From: an uncultured Atopobium sp.
GTDB taxonomy: Bacteria; Actinomycetota; Coriobacteriia; Coriobacteriales; Atopobiaceae
Direction of reading: 5' to 3'
Assembly: GCA_937990665.1 (NCBI GenBank)
Contig: CALKRF010000076.1
Coordinates: 1-19,329, forward strand
Length of the DNA stretch: 19,329 nucleotides
Position 1 is the stretch's first letter. Each line of letters opens with the position of its first letter. Both the position numbers and the translations under genes were made by a program. Of this stretch, positions 1-7,560 are shown piece by piece. The notes below the pieces were generated by a model. It did no database searches. It saw nothing but the letters and a program-made list of their open reading frames with translations, and was not told the DNA's origin.

Positions 1-750
1 GGCGAGGCACAAGTAGCCGTTCTTCTCGAGCGTCTTGAGCAGCGAGCCGGCGTTTCCGCACATAAGGTTGCACTCCGCATCCCATATCGCGAGACGATCC
101 GTCGAGTTGCAAGTGCTCAGGGTAGGCACAAAAAGCAGACTGGTGGCTCCGGTCAGTACGGCGACTGCTGGCTGCGCATTGAGCCAAACCCAGACGAAGG
201 CTACGAGTTTGTAGACGAAATCGTAGGCGGCCACATTCCACGTGGCTTTATCCCTGCAATTGATAAGGGCGTCCAGGAGACCATGCGCGAAGGCGTTTTA
301 GCCGGTTATCCTATGATTGACATTAAGGTTGCTGTCTACGAGGGCTCTTACCACCCAGTTGACTCCAACGAGATGGCTTTTAAGACTGCTGCTCGTATTG
401 GTTTCCAGAAAGCTGTTGACCAGGCAGAACCTGTTCTCCTGGAGCCTATGGCCCACCTGGAGATTACCGTTCCAGACAGCTATGCAGGCTCCGTCATGGG
501 CGACGTCTCCGCTTCCCGTGGTCGCGTAGAGGGAATGTCTTCCGGTACCGGCGTTTCCGCTGGTGAGACTACCATTAAGGCAACGATCCCATACGCTGAG
601 GTTACCGATTACGCTACAAGGCTGAGGTCCCTCTCGCGCGGAACGGGTGAGTACACCGTTGAGCTGGCAGGATACGAGCAGGTGCCACACGACATCCAGG
701 CTCGTCTTGCTGCCGAGTACGCCGAGCGCCGCGCCGCCGGCGAGCGCTAA
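1..750 (+). CDS. Elongation factor G-like protein (EF-G2 type), C-terminal part
   Basis: Open in frame from base 1 to the TAA at 748-750, so the 5' end lies outside the window; about 249 residues are visible. The visible part starts in domain III (GEAQVAVLLERLEQRAGV) and runs through domain IV and V. The segment QTGGSGQYGDCWLRIEP, followed by FVDEIVGGHIPRGFIPAIDKG and GSYHPVDSNEMAFK, matches the EF-G2/FusA2-like branch of translational GTPases rather than canonical FusA, which normally has a QSGGRGQYG-type motif and different domain IV residues. The end (DYATRLRSLSRGTGEYTVEL) is the usual domain V helix-strand pattern. The family are ribosome-associated GTPases; the exact role of EF-G2-type paralogues (translocation, recycling or a specialised condition) is not settled. 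The GTPase domain cannot be seen, so activity cannot be judged. Intrinsic terminator follows 29 nt after the stop. Confidence 0.9.
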   Translation, partial: GEAQVAVLLERLEQRAGVSAHKVALRIPYRETIRRVASAQGRHKKQTGGSGQYGDCWLRIEPNPDEGYEFVDEIVGGHIPRGFIPAIDKGVQETMREGVLAGYPMIDIKVAVYEGSYHPVDSNEMAFKTAARIGFQKAVDQAEPVLLEPMAHLEITVPDSYAGSVMGDVSASRGRVEGMSSGTGVSAGETTIKATIPYAEVTDYATRLRSLSRGTGEYTVELAGYEQVPHDIQARLAAEYAERRAAGER

Positions 751-779
751 GCTGCAGGTAGATGTAACGTTTCAAGCAA

Positions 780-816
780 GAACCCTCGCATCTTTCAGGT
801 GCGAGGGTTCTTTTTG
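780..816 (+). terminator. Intrinsic terminator after the EF-G2-like gene
   Basis: Perfect 11-bp stem GAACCCTCGCA (780-790) / TGCGAGGGTTC (800-810) with a 9-nt loop, followed by TTTTTG. It closes the EF-G2 transcription unit. Confidence 0.92.
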
Positions 817-1060
817 CGTTTCTGCAGCGTGTTGGTGGCGGCTTTTAGGCTTGGCGCACAAAATAGTGCCGTTTTAGTAGGTCTTACTGGGGAATCGTAT
901 GGCTTTTAGTCAAGATAACCAGGAAACTAGAGCATCTTGCCTGACGGCTAAGCGGTCTCATTAACCGATATACATTTATATGCATAAACTTCATGTAATA
1001 TGCTGAAAAATGAATAGAGAAATATAAAGAATTTAACTATGGGTAAATTTCGTACCTAAG

Positions 1061-1193
1061 GAACACACCTATGACAGATATTCTGCACAATTGCGGGCAT
1101 ATTGCACATCAAATGAAGATAATCTGCACGTTTGAGGTATTTTCAGTGTAATGTATACGTCTTTTTGACAGATTATCTGTCATAGGTGTGTTC
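1061..1193. mobile_element. 133-bp element with terminal inverted repeats (MITE-like candidate)
   Basis: Left end GAACACACCTATGACAGATA (1061-1080) is the exact reverse complement of 1174-1193. With one mismatch at 1081/1173 the match extends to 25 bp (1061-1085 / 1169-1193). The element carries no ORF. An AG dinucleotide flanks both ends (1059-1060 and 1194-1195), possibly a 2-bp target duplication but easily chance. Inside, GATATTCTGCACAATTG (1077-1093) recurs as GATAATCTGCACGTTTG (1118-1134; 14 of 17 match), and the right end contains the palindrome TGACAGATTATCTGTCA (1166-1182). A non-autonomous transposable element is the simplest reading; a looped operator pair is the alternative. Confidence 0.55.
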
Positions 1194-1280
1194 AGCCATC
1201 AACAAAACAGAGCAAACAACTAAGTAATGCTGCTAAAACCAAATTACGAGAAATTTGTGGACGTGTTCTGGGTAAACCAA

Positions 1281-1311
1281 AAACATAACTTCGCACATCA
1301 AAGCTATGTTT
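1281..1311. promoter_or_regulatory. Operator-like dyad upstream of the DXS-like gene promoter
   Basis: AAACATAACTT (1281-1291) and AAGCTATGTTT (1301-1311) form an 11-bp inverted repeat with one mismatch and a 9-nt spacer. It ends 3 bp before the candidate -35 box at 1315, a placement typical of a transcription factor site. The regulator is unknown. Confidence 0.45.
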
Positions 1312-1314
1312 AGA

Positions 1315-1343
1315 TTGCCACACGTTTGACCTGCACATCTAAT
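1315..1343 (+). promoter_or_regulatory. Candidate sigma70-type promoter of the DXS-like gene
   Basis: -35 TTGCCA (1315-1320), 17-bp spacer, -10 TCTAAT (1338-1343); each hexamer is one base off consensus. Transcription would start near 1350, giving a GC-rich leader of about 130 nt. Confidence 0.5.
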
Positions 1344-1481
1344 GCGTCGCTCGCACGGCGTGGTTGACCGCGGCCGCGCGCCCCGTGCATGCTCCGCACC
1401 CCACGCACCCCGCACGTCCCGCACGCCGCACAGCAAGCAGGCAATCTACCCATTTCAGCACCGTTTAAAGAAAGGCCGCAC

Positions 1482-3239
1482 ATGTACCTAGAGCAAATTA
1501 ATGGACCTGAAGACGTAAAGAAGCTGGACGCGGAGGCTCGTGCGGCGCTTGCGCAGGAGATTCGCGACAATCTGCTGGTCATGGAGTCAAGGCATGGCGG
1601 CCACTTTGGTCCAAACTTTGGCATCATCGAAGCAACAATTGCGCTCCACACTGTATTCAACTCGCCCGTTGACCATATCGTTTACGATGTCTCGCACCAG
1701 ACGTATCCGCATAAGATGCTCACCGGCCGCAAGCAGGCATACATGGATCCCGCGCTCTACGACTCGGTGTCTCCTTACACCGATCCCGCCGAGACCCCGC
1801 ATGACCTCTTCAAGATCGGCCACACCTCCACGTCCATCAGCTTGGCGCTTGGCCTGGCAAAAGCTCGCGACATCATGGGCGGCAAGGAGAACATCATCGC
1901 AGTTATCGGCGACGGCTCCATGTCCGGCGGCGAGGCGCTTGAGGGCCTGAACGTTGCTGGCGAGCTGAACAGCAACTTTATCATTGTCTTCAACGACAAT
2001 CAGATGTCCATCGCCGAGAACCACGGCGGCATGTACGATCAGTTTGCTGAGCTGCGCCGCACTAACGGAGCTGCCGAGAATAATCTCTTCAAATCGATGG
2101 GCCTGGACTACCTGTATGTCAATGGCGGCAACGACATCGAGGCACTTATCGCCGCATTTGAGCAGGTAAAAGACTCGACTCATCCGGTTGTGGTCCACAT
2201 CAATACGCTCAAGGGCAAGGGCTACGCTCCAGCGGAGGCAAACAAGGAGAAGTGGCACTGGCACATGCCGTTTGACATCCAGACTGGTCAGAGCCCTGCG
2301 TCCGGTTCCTCCGAGTCGTACGCCAGCATCTTCGCAGAGTATGCGCTCAAGCGCGCAAAGACTGATCCTAAGTTTCTGGTGCTCATGTCGGCTGTTCCTG
2401 GTCTTCTCGGCCTTTCGCAGGAGCGTCGAGAAGAGCTTGGAAAACACTACCTTGACGTGGGCATTGCCGAAGAAACTGCAGTTGCAATGGCTTCCGGCGC
2501 AGCTCACGCCGGCGCGCACGTGGTTTGGGGCTCAAGCGCAACCTTCATCCAGCGCACCTACGACCAGCTGACCCAGGACCTGGCGCTCAACCAGAATCCT
2601 GCGGTTATCGTGGGTTCCGGCTCTATTAGGGGCTTGATGGCCGCCACCCACCAGGGCCTTAGCAGCATTTCCATGATCGCAAACATTCCTAACATGGTGT
2701 ACCTCGCGCCGTCCAACGCCGAGGAGTACGTTGCCATGCTCGACTGGGCACTTGACCAGGACAAACACCCTGTCTACATCGCAATTCCTTCCGGTCCCGT
2801 GGTCCACGTCGAGGGTCCCGTCCGCACAAACTTCGACGCCCTCAACACCTACGAGGTCACGCGCAAGGGCTCCAAGGTGGCCGTTCTTGCCCTGGGCGAT
2901 TTCTACGACCTTGGCGAGAAAACCGTTGACGTTCTTAGCTCTACTCTGGGAATTGAAGCCACGCTGGTCAAGCCATACTTTGCCTCTGGCATCGACCAAA
3001 ATCTGCTCGACAACCTGGTAAAAGACCACAACGTCATCGTGACCATTGAAGACGGCATTATCGAAGGCGGTTGGGGACAGAATATCGCTAGCTACCTGGG
3101 AACTTCTTCTGCGCGCGTGCTGAACTACGGCGTCAAGAAGGCCTTCTACGACCGCGTCAACATCGCAGAGCTTATGCGAGAAAGTCATCTGGAGCCTGAG
3201 CTTATTGCCGCAGATGTTAAGCAGGTACTGGGCCTGTAG
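1482..3239 (+). CDS. DXS-like thiamine-diphosphate (transketolase-fold) enzyme, probably not a true DXS
   Basis: 585 residues; the start is placed at ATG 1482 because an AAAGAAAGG ribosome site (1467-1475) lies 6 nt upstream and the protein then begins like DXS (MYLEQINGPEDVKKL). The in-frame ATG at 1389 has no such support. Thiamine-diphosphate features are intact: GGH (His41), GHTSTSIS (113-120), GDG...NDN (143-145 and 171-173), catalytic Glu330 in DVGIAEE, Tyr360 in RTYDQ and His390-Gln-Gly. But residues DXS uses to hold glyceraldehyde-3-phosphate/DXP are changed: the Arg of DRAG aligns with Ser379, the Asp of GADG with Met386, and the Arg of RYPRG with Ala434. Of the four DXS substrate residues compared (Tyr, two Arg, Asp) only the Tyr is kept. 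I infer a DXS paralogue acting on another, perhaps unphosphorylated, acceptor. It converges with a glycerol dehydrogenase gene. Many databases would name it 1-deoxy-D-xylulose-5-phosphate synthase. Confidence 0.85.
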   Translation: MYLEQINGPEDVKKLDAEARAALAQEIRDNLLVMESRHGGHFGPNFGIIEATIALHTVFNSPVDHIVYDVSHQTYPHKMLTGRKQAYMDPALYDSVSPYTDPAETPHDLFKIGHTSTSISLALGLAKARDIMGGKENIIAVIGDGSMSGGEALEGLNVAGELNSNFIIVFNDNQMSIAENHGGMYDQFAELRRTNGAAENNLFKSMGLDYLYVNGGNDIEALIAAFEQVKDSTHPVVVHINTLKGKGYAPAEANKEKWHWHMPFDIQTGQSPASGSSESYASIFAEYALKRAKTDPKFLVLMSAVPGLLGLSQERREELGKHYLDVGIAEETAVAMASGAAHAGAHVVWGSSATFIQRTYDQLTQDLALNQNPAVIVGSGSIRGLMAATHQGLSSISMIANIPNMVYLAPSNAEEYVAMLDWALDQDKHPVYIAIPSGPVVHVEGPVRTNFDALNTYEVTRKGSKVAVLALGDFYDLGEKTVDVLSSTLGIEATLVKPYFASGIDQNLLDNLVKDHNVIVTIEDGIIEGGWGQNIASYLGTSSARVLNYGVKKAFYDRVNIAELMRESHLEPELIAADVKQVLGL

Positions 3240-3377
3240 ATACTTGGCCTGTGAGTGCGTCGACGCTGGTAGGTAGTCGCCGCCACGCTGTTGCGCTGCT
3301 GCCTCGGTGCGAGCCTCGTCTGTGCTGTGTACCGTTGCAGCATTGTCCGCGTTTCTCGCTATTACATCAAAACTGCA

Positions 3378-3411
3378 ACAAAAAAGAGGGGCCGCATCTA
3401 CGGTCCCTCTT
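3378..3411 (-). terminator. Intrinsic terminator after the glycerol dehydrogenase gene (possibly bidirectional)
   Basis: Stem AAGAGGGGCCG (3384-3394) / CGGTCCCTCTT (3401-3411), one G-T pair, loop CATCTA. On the minus strand it is followed by TTTTTTG (3383-3377), so it terminates the minus-strand gene ending at 3519. On the plus strand only TTCTGTTC follows, so termination of the DXS-like gene here would be weaker. The 15-mer GTGTACCGTTGCAGC (3327-3341) recurs with one change at 3447-3461, on the other side of this hairpin. Confidence 0.75.
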
Positions 3412-3518
3412 CTGTTCAAGCAAATGTGCTGTTGTGGTGCGTCGGCGTGTGCCGTTGCAGCGCCGTTGCGACCTGCCGCCAGGCGCATCGGTGTGCATCA
3501 CAACCTGCAGCTAGAAGC

Positions 3519-4613
3519 TTAAGCCTTAAGAGCGCGGCCCATAGCGTCAGCCTGAACGATAGCTGCATAGAGCTCGTCAGGAGTGACGTCGCCAGCAAGA
3601 TTGTGGATGGTCTCGCCAGGAACGCAAGCAGCCTCAGCGATCTTCTTGATCTGCTCGTCAGTGGTGATGCCAACCTCCTTGAGGGTAGTTGGAAGACCAA
3701 CCTCAAGGCAGAAGTCCTGGACCTCGTCGAACTCCTCCTGAGGAACACCCTCAAGAACAAGCTGGACCAGGGTACCAAAAGCAACGCAGTTGCCGTGAGG
3801 TGCGCTGTGGCCACCAAGAGAGGTGAGGCCGTTGTAGAAGGAGTGAGCTGCTGCGCAGTTAACGTTGTCAGCGCCGACACCACTCATGTAGACGGTTGCC
3901 TCGCAGATAGCCTCAAGAGCTGGGGTTACAACGTTGTTCTCGCAAGCCTTAATTGCCTGTGAACCGTAATCGCGAAGAGTGAGGTAGCACTCCTTAGCAA
4001 TTGCCATACCAACGCGGGTAATGCCGGTTCCCTCGAGGGAAGGAGACTCGGTGCGGATGGATGCGCGGCCCTCAAAGTAGGTGCCCAGTGCGTCGCCCAT
4101 GCCTGCTACCAGGAAGGAAACAGGTGCGTTAGCGATGATCTGGGTGTCGACCATAACTGCATCTGGATTCTGTGGGTAGAAGAGGTACTTGTCAAAGGAA
4201 CCGTCATCGTTGTAAATAACGGAGAGGCCGGTGCATGGAGCGTCGGTAGCTGCAACGGTAGGGAGAATAACGATGCGCTTGCCAGCGTAATATGCGGTTG
4301 CCTTTGCAGTGTCAACAGCGCTGCCGCCGCCGATAGCGACGACTACGTCGATGTTGTCCTCCTCGACGATAGCCTTCATGCGGTTAATCTCGCCGTTGGA
4401 AGAAATGCCACCGAAGACCTCATAGCGACGGTAGTAGTCGCCCTTGCCCTCGAAGCTCTGCTCGATCATGTCGTGGGTTGCTTTGTAGCCGCTGTTAGAG
4501 CAAACAAACAGGAAGCGCTTTCCCATGTAGCCCATCTCTTTTTCAAACTCGAGACAAGCATTTTTGCCCTGAACATACTTCAGTGGCTCACGCATTGCGC
4601 GTAGCATTTTCAT
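3519..4613 (-). CDS. gldA: Glycerol dehydrogenase (iron-type alcohol dehydrogenase family)
   Basis: 364 residues, the normal size of GldA (about 365-370). The family oxidises glycerol to dihydroxyacetone with NAD+, and also handles related diols and ketols such as hydroxyacetone. Visible signatures: GGGSAVDTAK (96-105) of the dinucleotide-binding domain, PTVAATDAPCTGLSVIY (118-134), and the metal ligands Asp174 (GMGDALGTYFE), His257 (AAAHSFYNGLT) and His273 (HGNCVAFGT), which correspond to the Zn2+ ligands of characterised bacterial glycerol dehydrogenases. A GAGAGGGGA ribosome site lies 5 nt before the ATG. The gene is monocistronic, converging on the DXS-like gene; the two could use linked C3 substrates, but nothing in the sequence proves a pathway. 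No dihydroxyacetone kinase gene is present in the window. Confidence 0.92.
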   Translation of the reverse strand: MKMLRAMREPLKYVQGKNACLEFEKEMGYMGKRFLFVCSNSGYKATHDMIEQSFEGKGDYYRRYEVFGGISSNGEINRMKAIVEEDNIDVVVAIGGGSAVDTAKATAYYAGKRIVILPTVAATDAPCTGLSVIYNDDGSFDKYLFYPQNPDAVMVDTQIIANAPVSFLVAGMGDALGTYFEGRASIRTESPSLEGTGITRVGMAIAKECYLTLRDYGSQAIKACENNVVTPALEAICEATVYMSGVGADNVNCAAAHSFYNGLTSLGGHSAPHGNCVAFGTLVQLVLEGVPQEEFDEVQDFCLEVGLPTTLKEVGITTDEQIKKIAEAACVPGETIHNLAGDVTPDELYAAIVQADAMGRALKA

Positions 4614-4640
4614 AGGTTCCCCTCTCCGGATACGTTTTAG

Positions 4641-4669
4641 ACCTATGTAATTTATGTTAGCACTGTCAA
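4641..4669 (-). promoter_or_regulatory. Candidate promoter of gldA
   Basis: Perfect -35 TTGACA on the minus strand (4669-4664); 17 bp further lies ATAGGT (4646-4641), a poor -10 match. The -35 is convincing, the -10 is not. Confidence 0.35.
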
Positions 4670-4770
4670 AAGAACATAACAGTAAGGAAAATATTTCTGT
4701 GGAAGCAATATTTTCTGGTATTGCACACTAAAGCAGCGTGGCAGTTGGAAAAAATTCTATTTAGAAATCT

Positions 4771-4776
4771 TATAAT
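4771..4776 (+). promoter_or_regulatory. -10 box of the MFS transporter gene
   Basis: Perfect TATAAT, 48 bp before the ATG. The best -35 candidate, TTGGAA (4745-4750), is 20 bp away, longer than ideal. Confidence 0.5.
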
Positions 4777-4823
4777 AGGGAGAAATAGAAATAGGGGATA
4801 GAGATGGTCTAAAGAGGAAATGA

Positions 4824-6113
4824 ATGTTTGAAAGAAAGCTAGAAACAGCAGAAAAAAACATTCTGTTCTACAAATGGTCAAATTATATTAATTCAAGCGT
4901 TCTGATTTGGACCATCTTAACTCTTTATTATCTTTGGCGTGGTTTAAGTTATTTTGATATTGCACTAGTCCAGAGTGTTGGCGCAATAGCTACAGCAGTA
5001 CTTGAGATTCCAACGGGCTGGATATCCGATCGTCACGGACATCATATTGTTCTGAAAATTGCTTCTTTTTCTAGACTTGTGGCAATAGTGACTTTAACCT
5101 TTGCAAATAGTTTTTTATTGATGGTAGTTTCTGAATTGTTCTTTTCTTTAGCAAGTGCGTCGCAGTCAGGAGCTGGAAGTGCTTTTCTTTTCGAAGCGAC
5201 AAATACAAATTCTGGGATGGATAGGAAGAATGGCGCATATGCTCTAATTCTTTCAAAAATGACAGGAACTCAGTCAATCATTAGAATTACTGTTCTTTTT
5301 AGCATCAATCCTTTGATTCCTTTTGTCATTTCAATCTTTATATATTTTCTTAGTCTATTAGTCACTTTGGAATTTAAAGAAAATGATGTAAGCCCTAATA
5401 GAAGAGACAATTGCTTACCAGAAGAAGATGAATTTATAAGTACTAGAGCTAGTAAATTGAATCTGAAAGAGACTGTACAGACGTTTTTTCAGGAACTTAT
5501 AAAGATTGTGAAAACTAATACTTTTATTTCCCTTTGTATAGTCTCAGCAATTTCATTGATTTTAGTTAGTAATTACAGCCAGTTTATTGCCCCAAATTTA
5601 ACCAGTATGGGATTTGATATAAAGTTCTTAGGGATTGTTACCGCCGCTGCAAGTTTAGGTGAGTTTTTTGGTTCAAGGCTTACGGCAAAGATAGTAAGAA
5701 CATTTAAAGATTCTCATAAGAAATCTGCTGAAGATAGTATCGCGTTTTCAGGAAACGTAGAATTTCTCGTTATCTTATGCGTGCTTTCCGTAATTGCGAT
5801 CTTGATGCTGTGTGCTGGGCTATTCCCAAGTATATATGTATGTATTTTTACTTATGTGGCGATTAATTTATTTTCAACTACTTTAAGTATTCTGATAAAC
5901 AATCAAATGAATTTAATCGCAGAAGAGAATAATCGTGCAACATTACTTTCTGTATCAAATCAGATTGAAGAAATCGCATCAGTGGTTTCGGATCCGTTAA
6001 TTGGAGTCGCTTTAGATCTTTCAGGATTTGGAACAACTTATGTTGGTTTGGGCTGTATTACTCTTGTGGTAATAGCCCTTATTTTTAGCATCCATTACAG
6101 GAAGTGTAGATAG
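4824..6113 (+). CDS. MFS transporter, EIPTG-type, probably an efflux pump
   Basis: 429 residues with multiple hydrophobic segments (about 25-45, 47-66, 76-95, 98-123, 163-182, 233-252, 267-285, 312-333, 335-360, 405-423). The loop after TM2 reads EIPTGWISDRHGHH (61-74), the MFS motif A variant common in drug and small-molecule exporters. The region expected to be TM5 (about 140-160) is unusually polar. A large hydrophilic central loop (about 183-230) and a second one (about 290-310) separate the helices. AGAGGA ribosome site 6-8 nt before ATG 4824. The base and codon use are strikingly AT-rich (AAT, ATT, TTA, AAA) against the C/G-ending codons of both flanking genes, which suggests acquisition from a low-GC donor such as a Firmicute. 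No transposase or repeat flanks it here. The substrate cannot be inferred; a resistance role is possible but unproven. Confidence 0.8.
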   Translation: MFERKLETAEKNILFYKWSNYINSSVLIWTILTLYYLWRGLSYFDIALVQSVGAIATAVLEIPTGWISDRHGHHIVLKIASFSRLVAIVTLTFANSFLLMVVSELFFSLASASQSGAGSAFLFEATNTNSGMDRKNGAYALILSKMTGTQSIIRITVLFSINPLIPFVISIFIYFLSLLVTLEFKENDVSPNRRDNCLPEEDEFISTRASKLNLKETVQTFFQELIKIVKTNTFISLCIVSAISLILVSNYSQFIAPNLTSMGFDIKFLGIVTAAASLGEFFGSRLTAKIVRTFKDSHKKSAEDSIAFSGNVEFLVILCVLSVIAILMLCAGLFPSIYVCIFTYVAINLFSTTLSILINNQMNLIAEENNRATLLSVSNQIEEIASVVSDPLIGVALDLSGFGTTYVGLGCITLVVIALIFSIHYRKCR

Positions 6114-6243
6114 TCATAACCTTAGCTTCTCATAATTTATTGGGTTAAAGTTATCTGGAAAGTTTACGTGAACATACACTCACCAGCCGGCAAATGATAT
6201 TCTTGTAGTGTCAAATTTTCGCACTGTGGTCTTTGGAGGACAC

Positions 6244-7446
6244 ATGCTTAGTTCTGTCGAAATCAAACCCGATGTCTACTTTGTAGGCGCCCTTGACTGG
6301 AATGCTCGCGAGTTCCACGGCTACACCACTGAGCAGGGCATTACCTACAACGCATACCTTATCCTGGACGAGAAGGTCACGCTTATTGACACCGTCAAGC
6401 GCCCATTCTCCGAGGAGCTGGTCGAGCGCATCAAGAGCATCATCGATCCAGCAAAGATTGACGTTCTGATCTGCAACCACATTGAGATGGACCACTCCGG
6501 CAGCGTTCCTCGCATTCTGGAGCTCGCGCCAAACGCCGAGGTCTACGCAAGCGCACCTCAGGGCGTCAAGGAGCTCAAGGCTTTCTATGGCGAGAACATC
6601 AACGTCAACGGCGTAAAGACGGGCGATACGCTCAACATTGGTAAGCGCACCCTGACCTTCGTGCAGACTCCAATGGTCCACTGGCCAGACAACATGGTCA
6701 CGTATTCCGACTACGATAAGATTCTCTTCTCCAACGATGCTTTTGGTCAGCACTACGCTTCAAGCACCCGTTTTGAGGACGAGTCCGACTACTGCGAGGT
6801 TATGAAGCAGGCTCGCAAGTACTACGCAAACATCGTTCTCCCTTACGGTCGTCAGGCTGACTCTGCTGTCACCGCAGTTAAGGGTATTGGTTTGGAGAAC
6901 ATCGATATTATCGCCCCAGCTCACGGCGTTGCATGGCGCTCCCACATTGCCGACATCATTTCCAAGTACGAGGAGTGGACTACCGGCAAGCTTGAGGAGA
7001 AGGCCCTGGTCGTGTACGACTCCATGTGGGGTTCGACCGACAAGATGGCTCACGCTCTCCTGGACGGTTTCTTGGCTGAAGGCATTCCTGCCCAGCTCAT
7101 CGACCTCAAGGAGACTCACATCTCCAACGTCATGTACCACTTCCTGGATTCCAAGTATGTCTGCGTTGGTTCGCCTACGCTGAACTCTAAGTTCTTGCCT
7201 ACCGTTTCTTCGTTCCTGACCTATATGAGCGGTCTGTCTCCAAAGAACGACCACCGTATTGGCTTTGCGTTTGGTTCTTACGGCTGGGCTCCACTTGGAC
7301 CAAAGATGGTCCAGGCCGAGCTTGAGGCAGCAGAGTTCACCATGCCACTGCCTGTTCACGCTATCGGCTGGCTCCCTTCCGATGAGGATCTGGATGCCGT
7401 TCGTGCGCAGGTCAAGGACCTTGTCGAGGCTGGCAAGCAGCTCTAA
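6244..7446 (+). CDS. fprA: Flavodiiron protein (A-type flavoprotein, O2/NO reductase)
   Basis: 400 residues from ATG 6244, chosen because GGAGGA (6235-6240) lies just before it; a GTG at 6208 would add 12 unsupported residues. Two domains: a metallo-beta-lactamase-like diiron domain (1-250) and a flavodoxin domain (about 253-400). Diiron ligands are present: HIEMDH (His79, Glu81, Asp83, His84), His146 (VHWPDNM), Asp165 (SNDAFGQH) and His227 (PAHG). The FMN phosphate loop is DSMWGSTDKM (259-268). In anaerobes these soluble cytoplasmic enzymes reduce O2 to water and/or NO to N2O using electrons from rubredoxin or a flavin reductase. No rubredoxin domain is fused and no rubredoxin gene adjoins it, so the electron donor must be elsewhere. 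Ends at a strong terminator, so it is probably monocistronic. Alternative names are FprA, ROO and norV-like. Confidence 0.95.
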   Translation: MLSSVEIKPDVYFVGALDWNAREFHGYTTEQGITYNAYLILDEKVTLIDTVKRPFSEELVERIKSIIDPAKIDVLICNHIEMDHSGSVPRILELAPNAEVYASAPQGVKELKAFYGENINVNGVKTGDTLNIGKRTLTFVQTPMVHWPDNMVTYSDYDKILFSNDAFGQHYASSTRFEDESDYCEVMKQARKYYANIVLPYGRQADSAVTAVKGIGLENIDIIAPAHGVAWRSHIADIISKYEEWTTGKLEEKALVVYDSMWGSTDKMAHALLDGFLAEGIPAQLIDLKETHISNVMYHFLDSKYVCVGSPTLNSKFLPTVSSFLTYMSGLSPKNDHRIGFAFGSYGWAPLGPKMVQAELEAAEFTMPLPVHAIGWLPSDEDLDAVRAQVKDLVEAGKQL

Positions 7447-7464
7447 TCTAGCGCTATATTGAGC

Positions 7465-7501
7465 AAGACCCCCACATTCAGCTGAATGTGAGGGTCTTTT
7501 G
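7465..7501 (+). terminator. Intrinsic terminator after the flavodiiron gene
   Basis: Perfect 18-bp palindrome CACATTCAGCTGAATGTG (7473-7490) extended, after one mismatch, by AAGACCC (7465-7471) / GGGTCTT (7492-7498), then TTTTG overlapping the stem end. Confidence 0.88.
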
Positions 7502-7560
7502 CTGTTAAGGGAGTCAACTGGGCAAGAATGATGCAAATGACCCCGAAGCGATGCCAAAGT

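Larger units (their letters stand above)
817..1481. other. Gene-free intergenic region with an inverted-repeat element, promoter and GC-rich leader
   Basis: No convincing gene in this 665-bp stretch. 817-1060 is plain, AT-rich in its second half, and holds only a weak resemblance (around 887-896, GTCTTACTGGGG) to the repeat family at 7561-7709. 1061-1193 is a small inverted-repeat-bounded element. 1281-1343 holds a dyad and a promoter. 1345-1435 is strongly GC-rich with reiterated CGCAC. An in-frame ATG at 1389 would add 31 residues (Arg/Pro/His-rich, unlike the family) to the next gene; I treat this as leader, not coding. Confidence 0.7.

Noticed and set aside
1389..1481. N-terminal extension of the DXS-like protein from ATG 1389
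   Set aside because: Encodes an Arg/Pro/His-rich stretch from a GC-repeat leader; ATG 1482 has a good ribosome site and gives the family's normal start.
4963..5003. Possible deletion of transmembrane helix 5 in the MFS protein
   Set aside because: The spacing from TM4 to TM6 (about residues 139-167) equals that of intact relatives as I remember them; the helix is merely polar. No frameshift seen.
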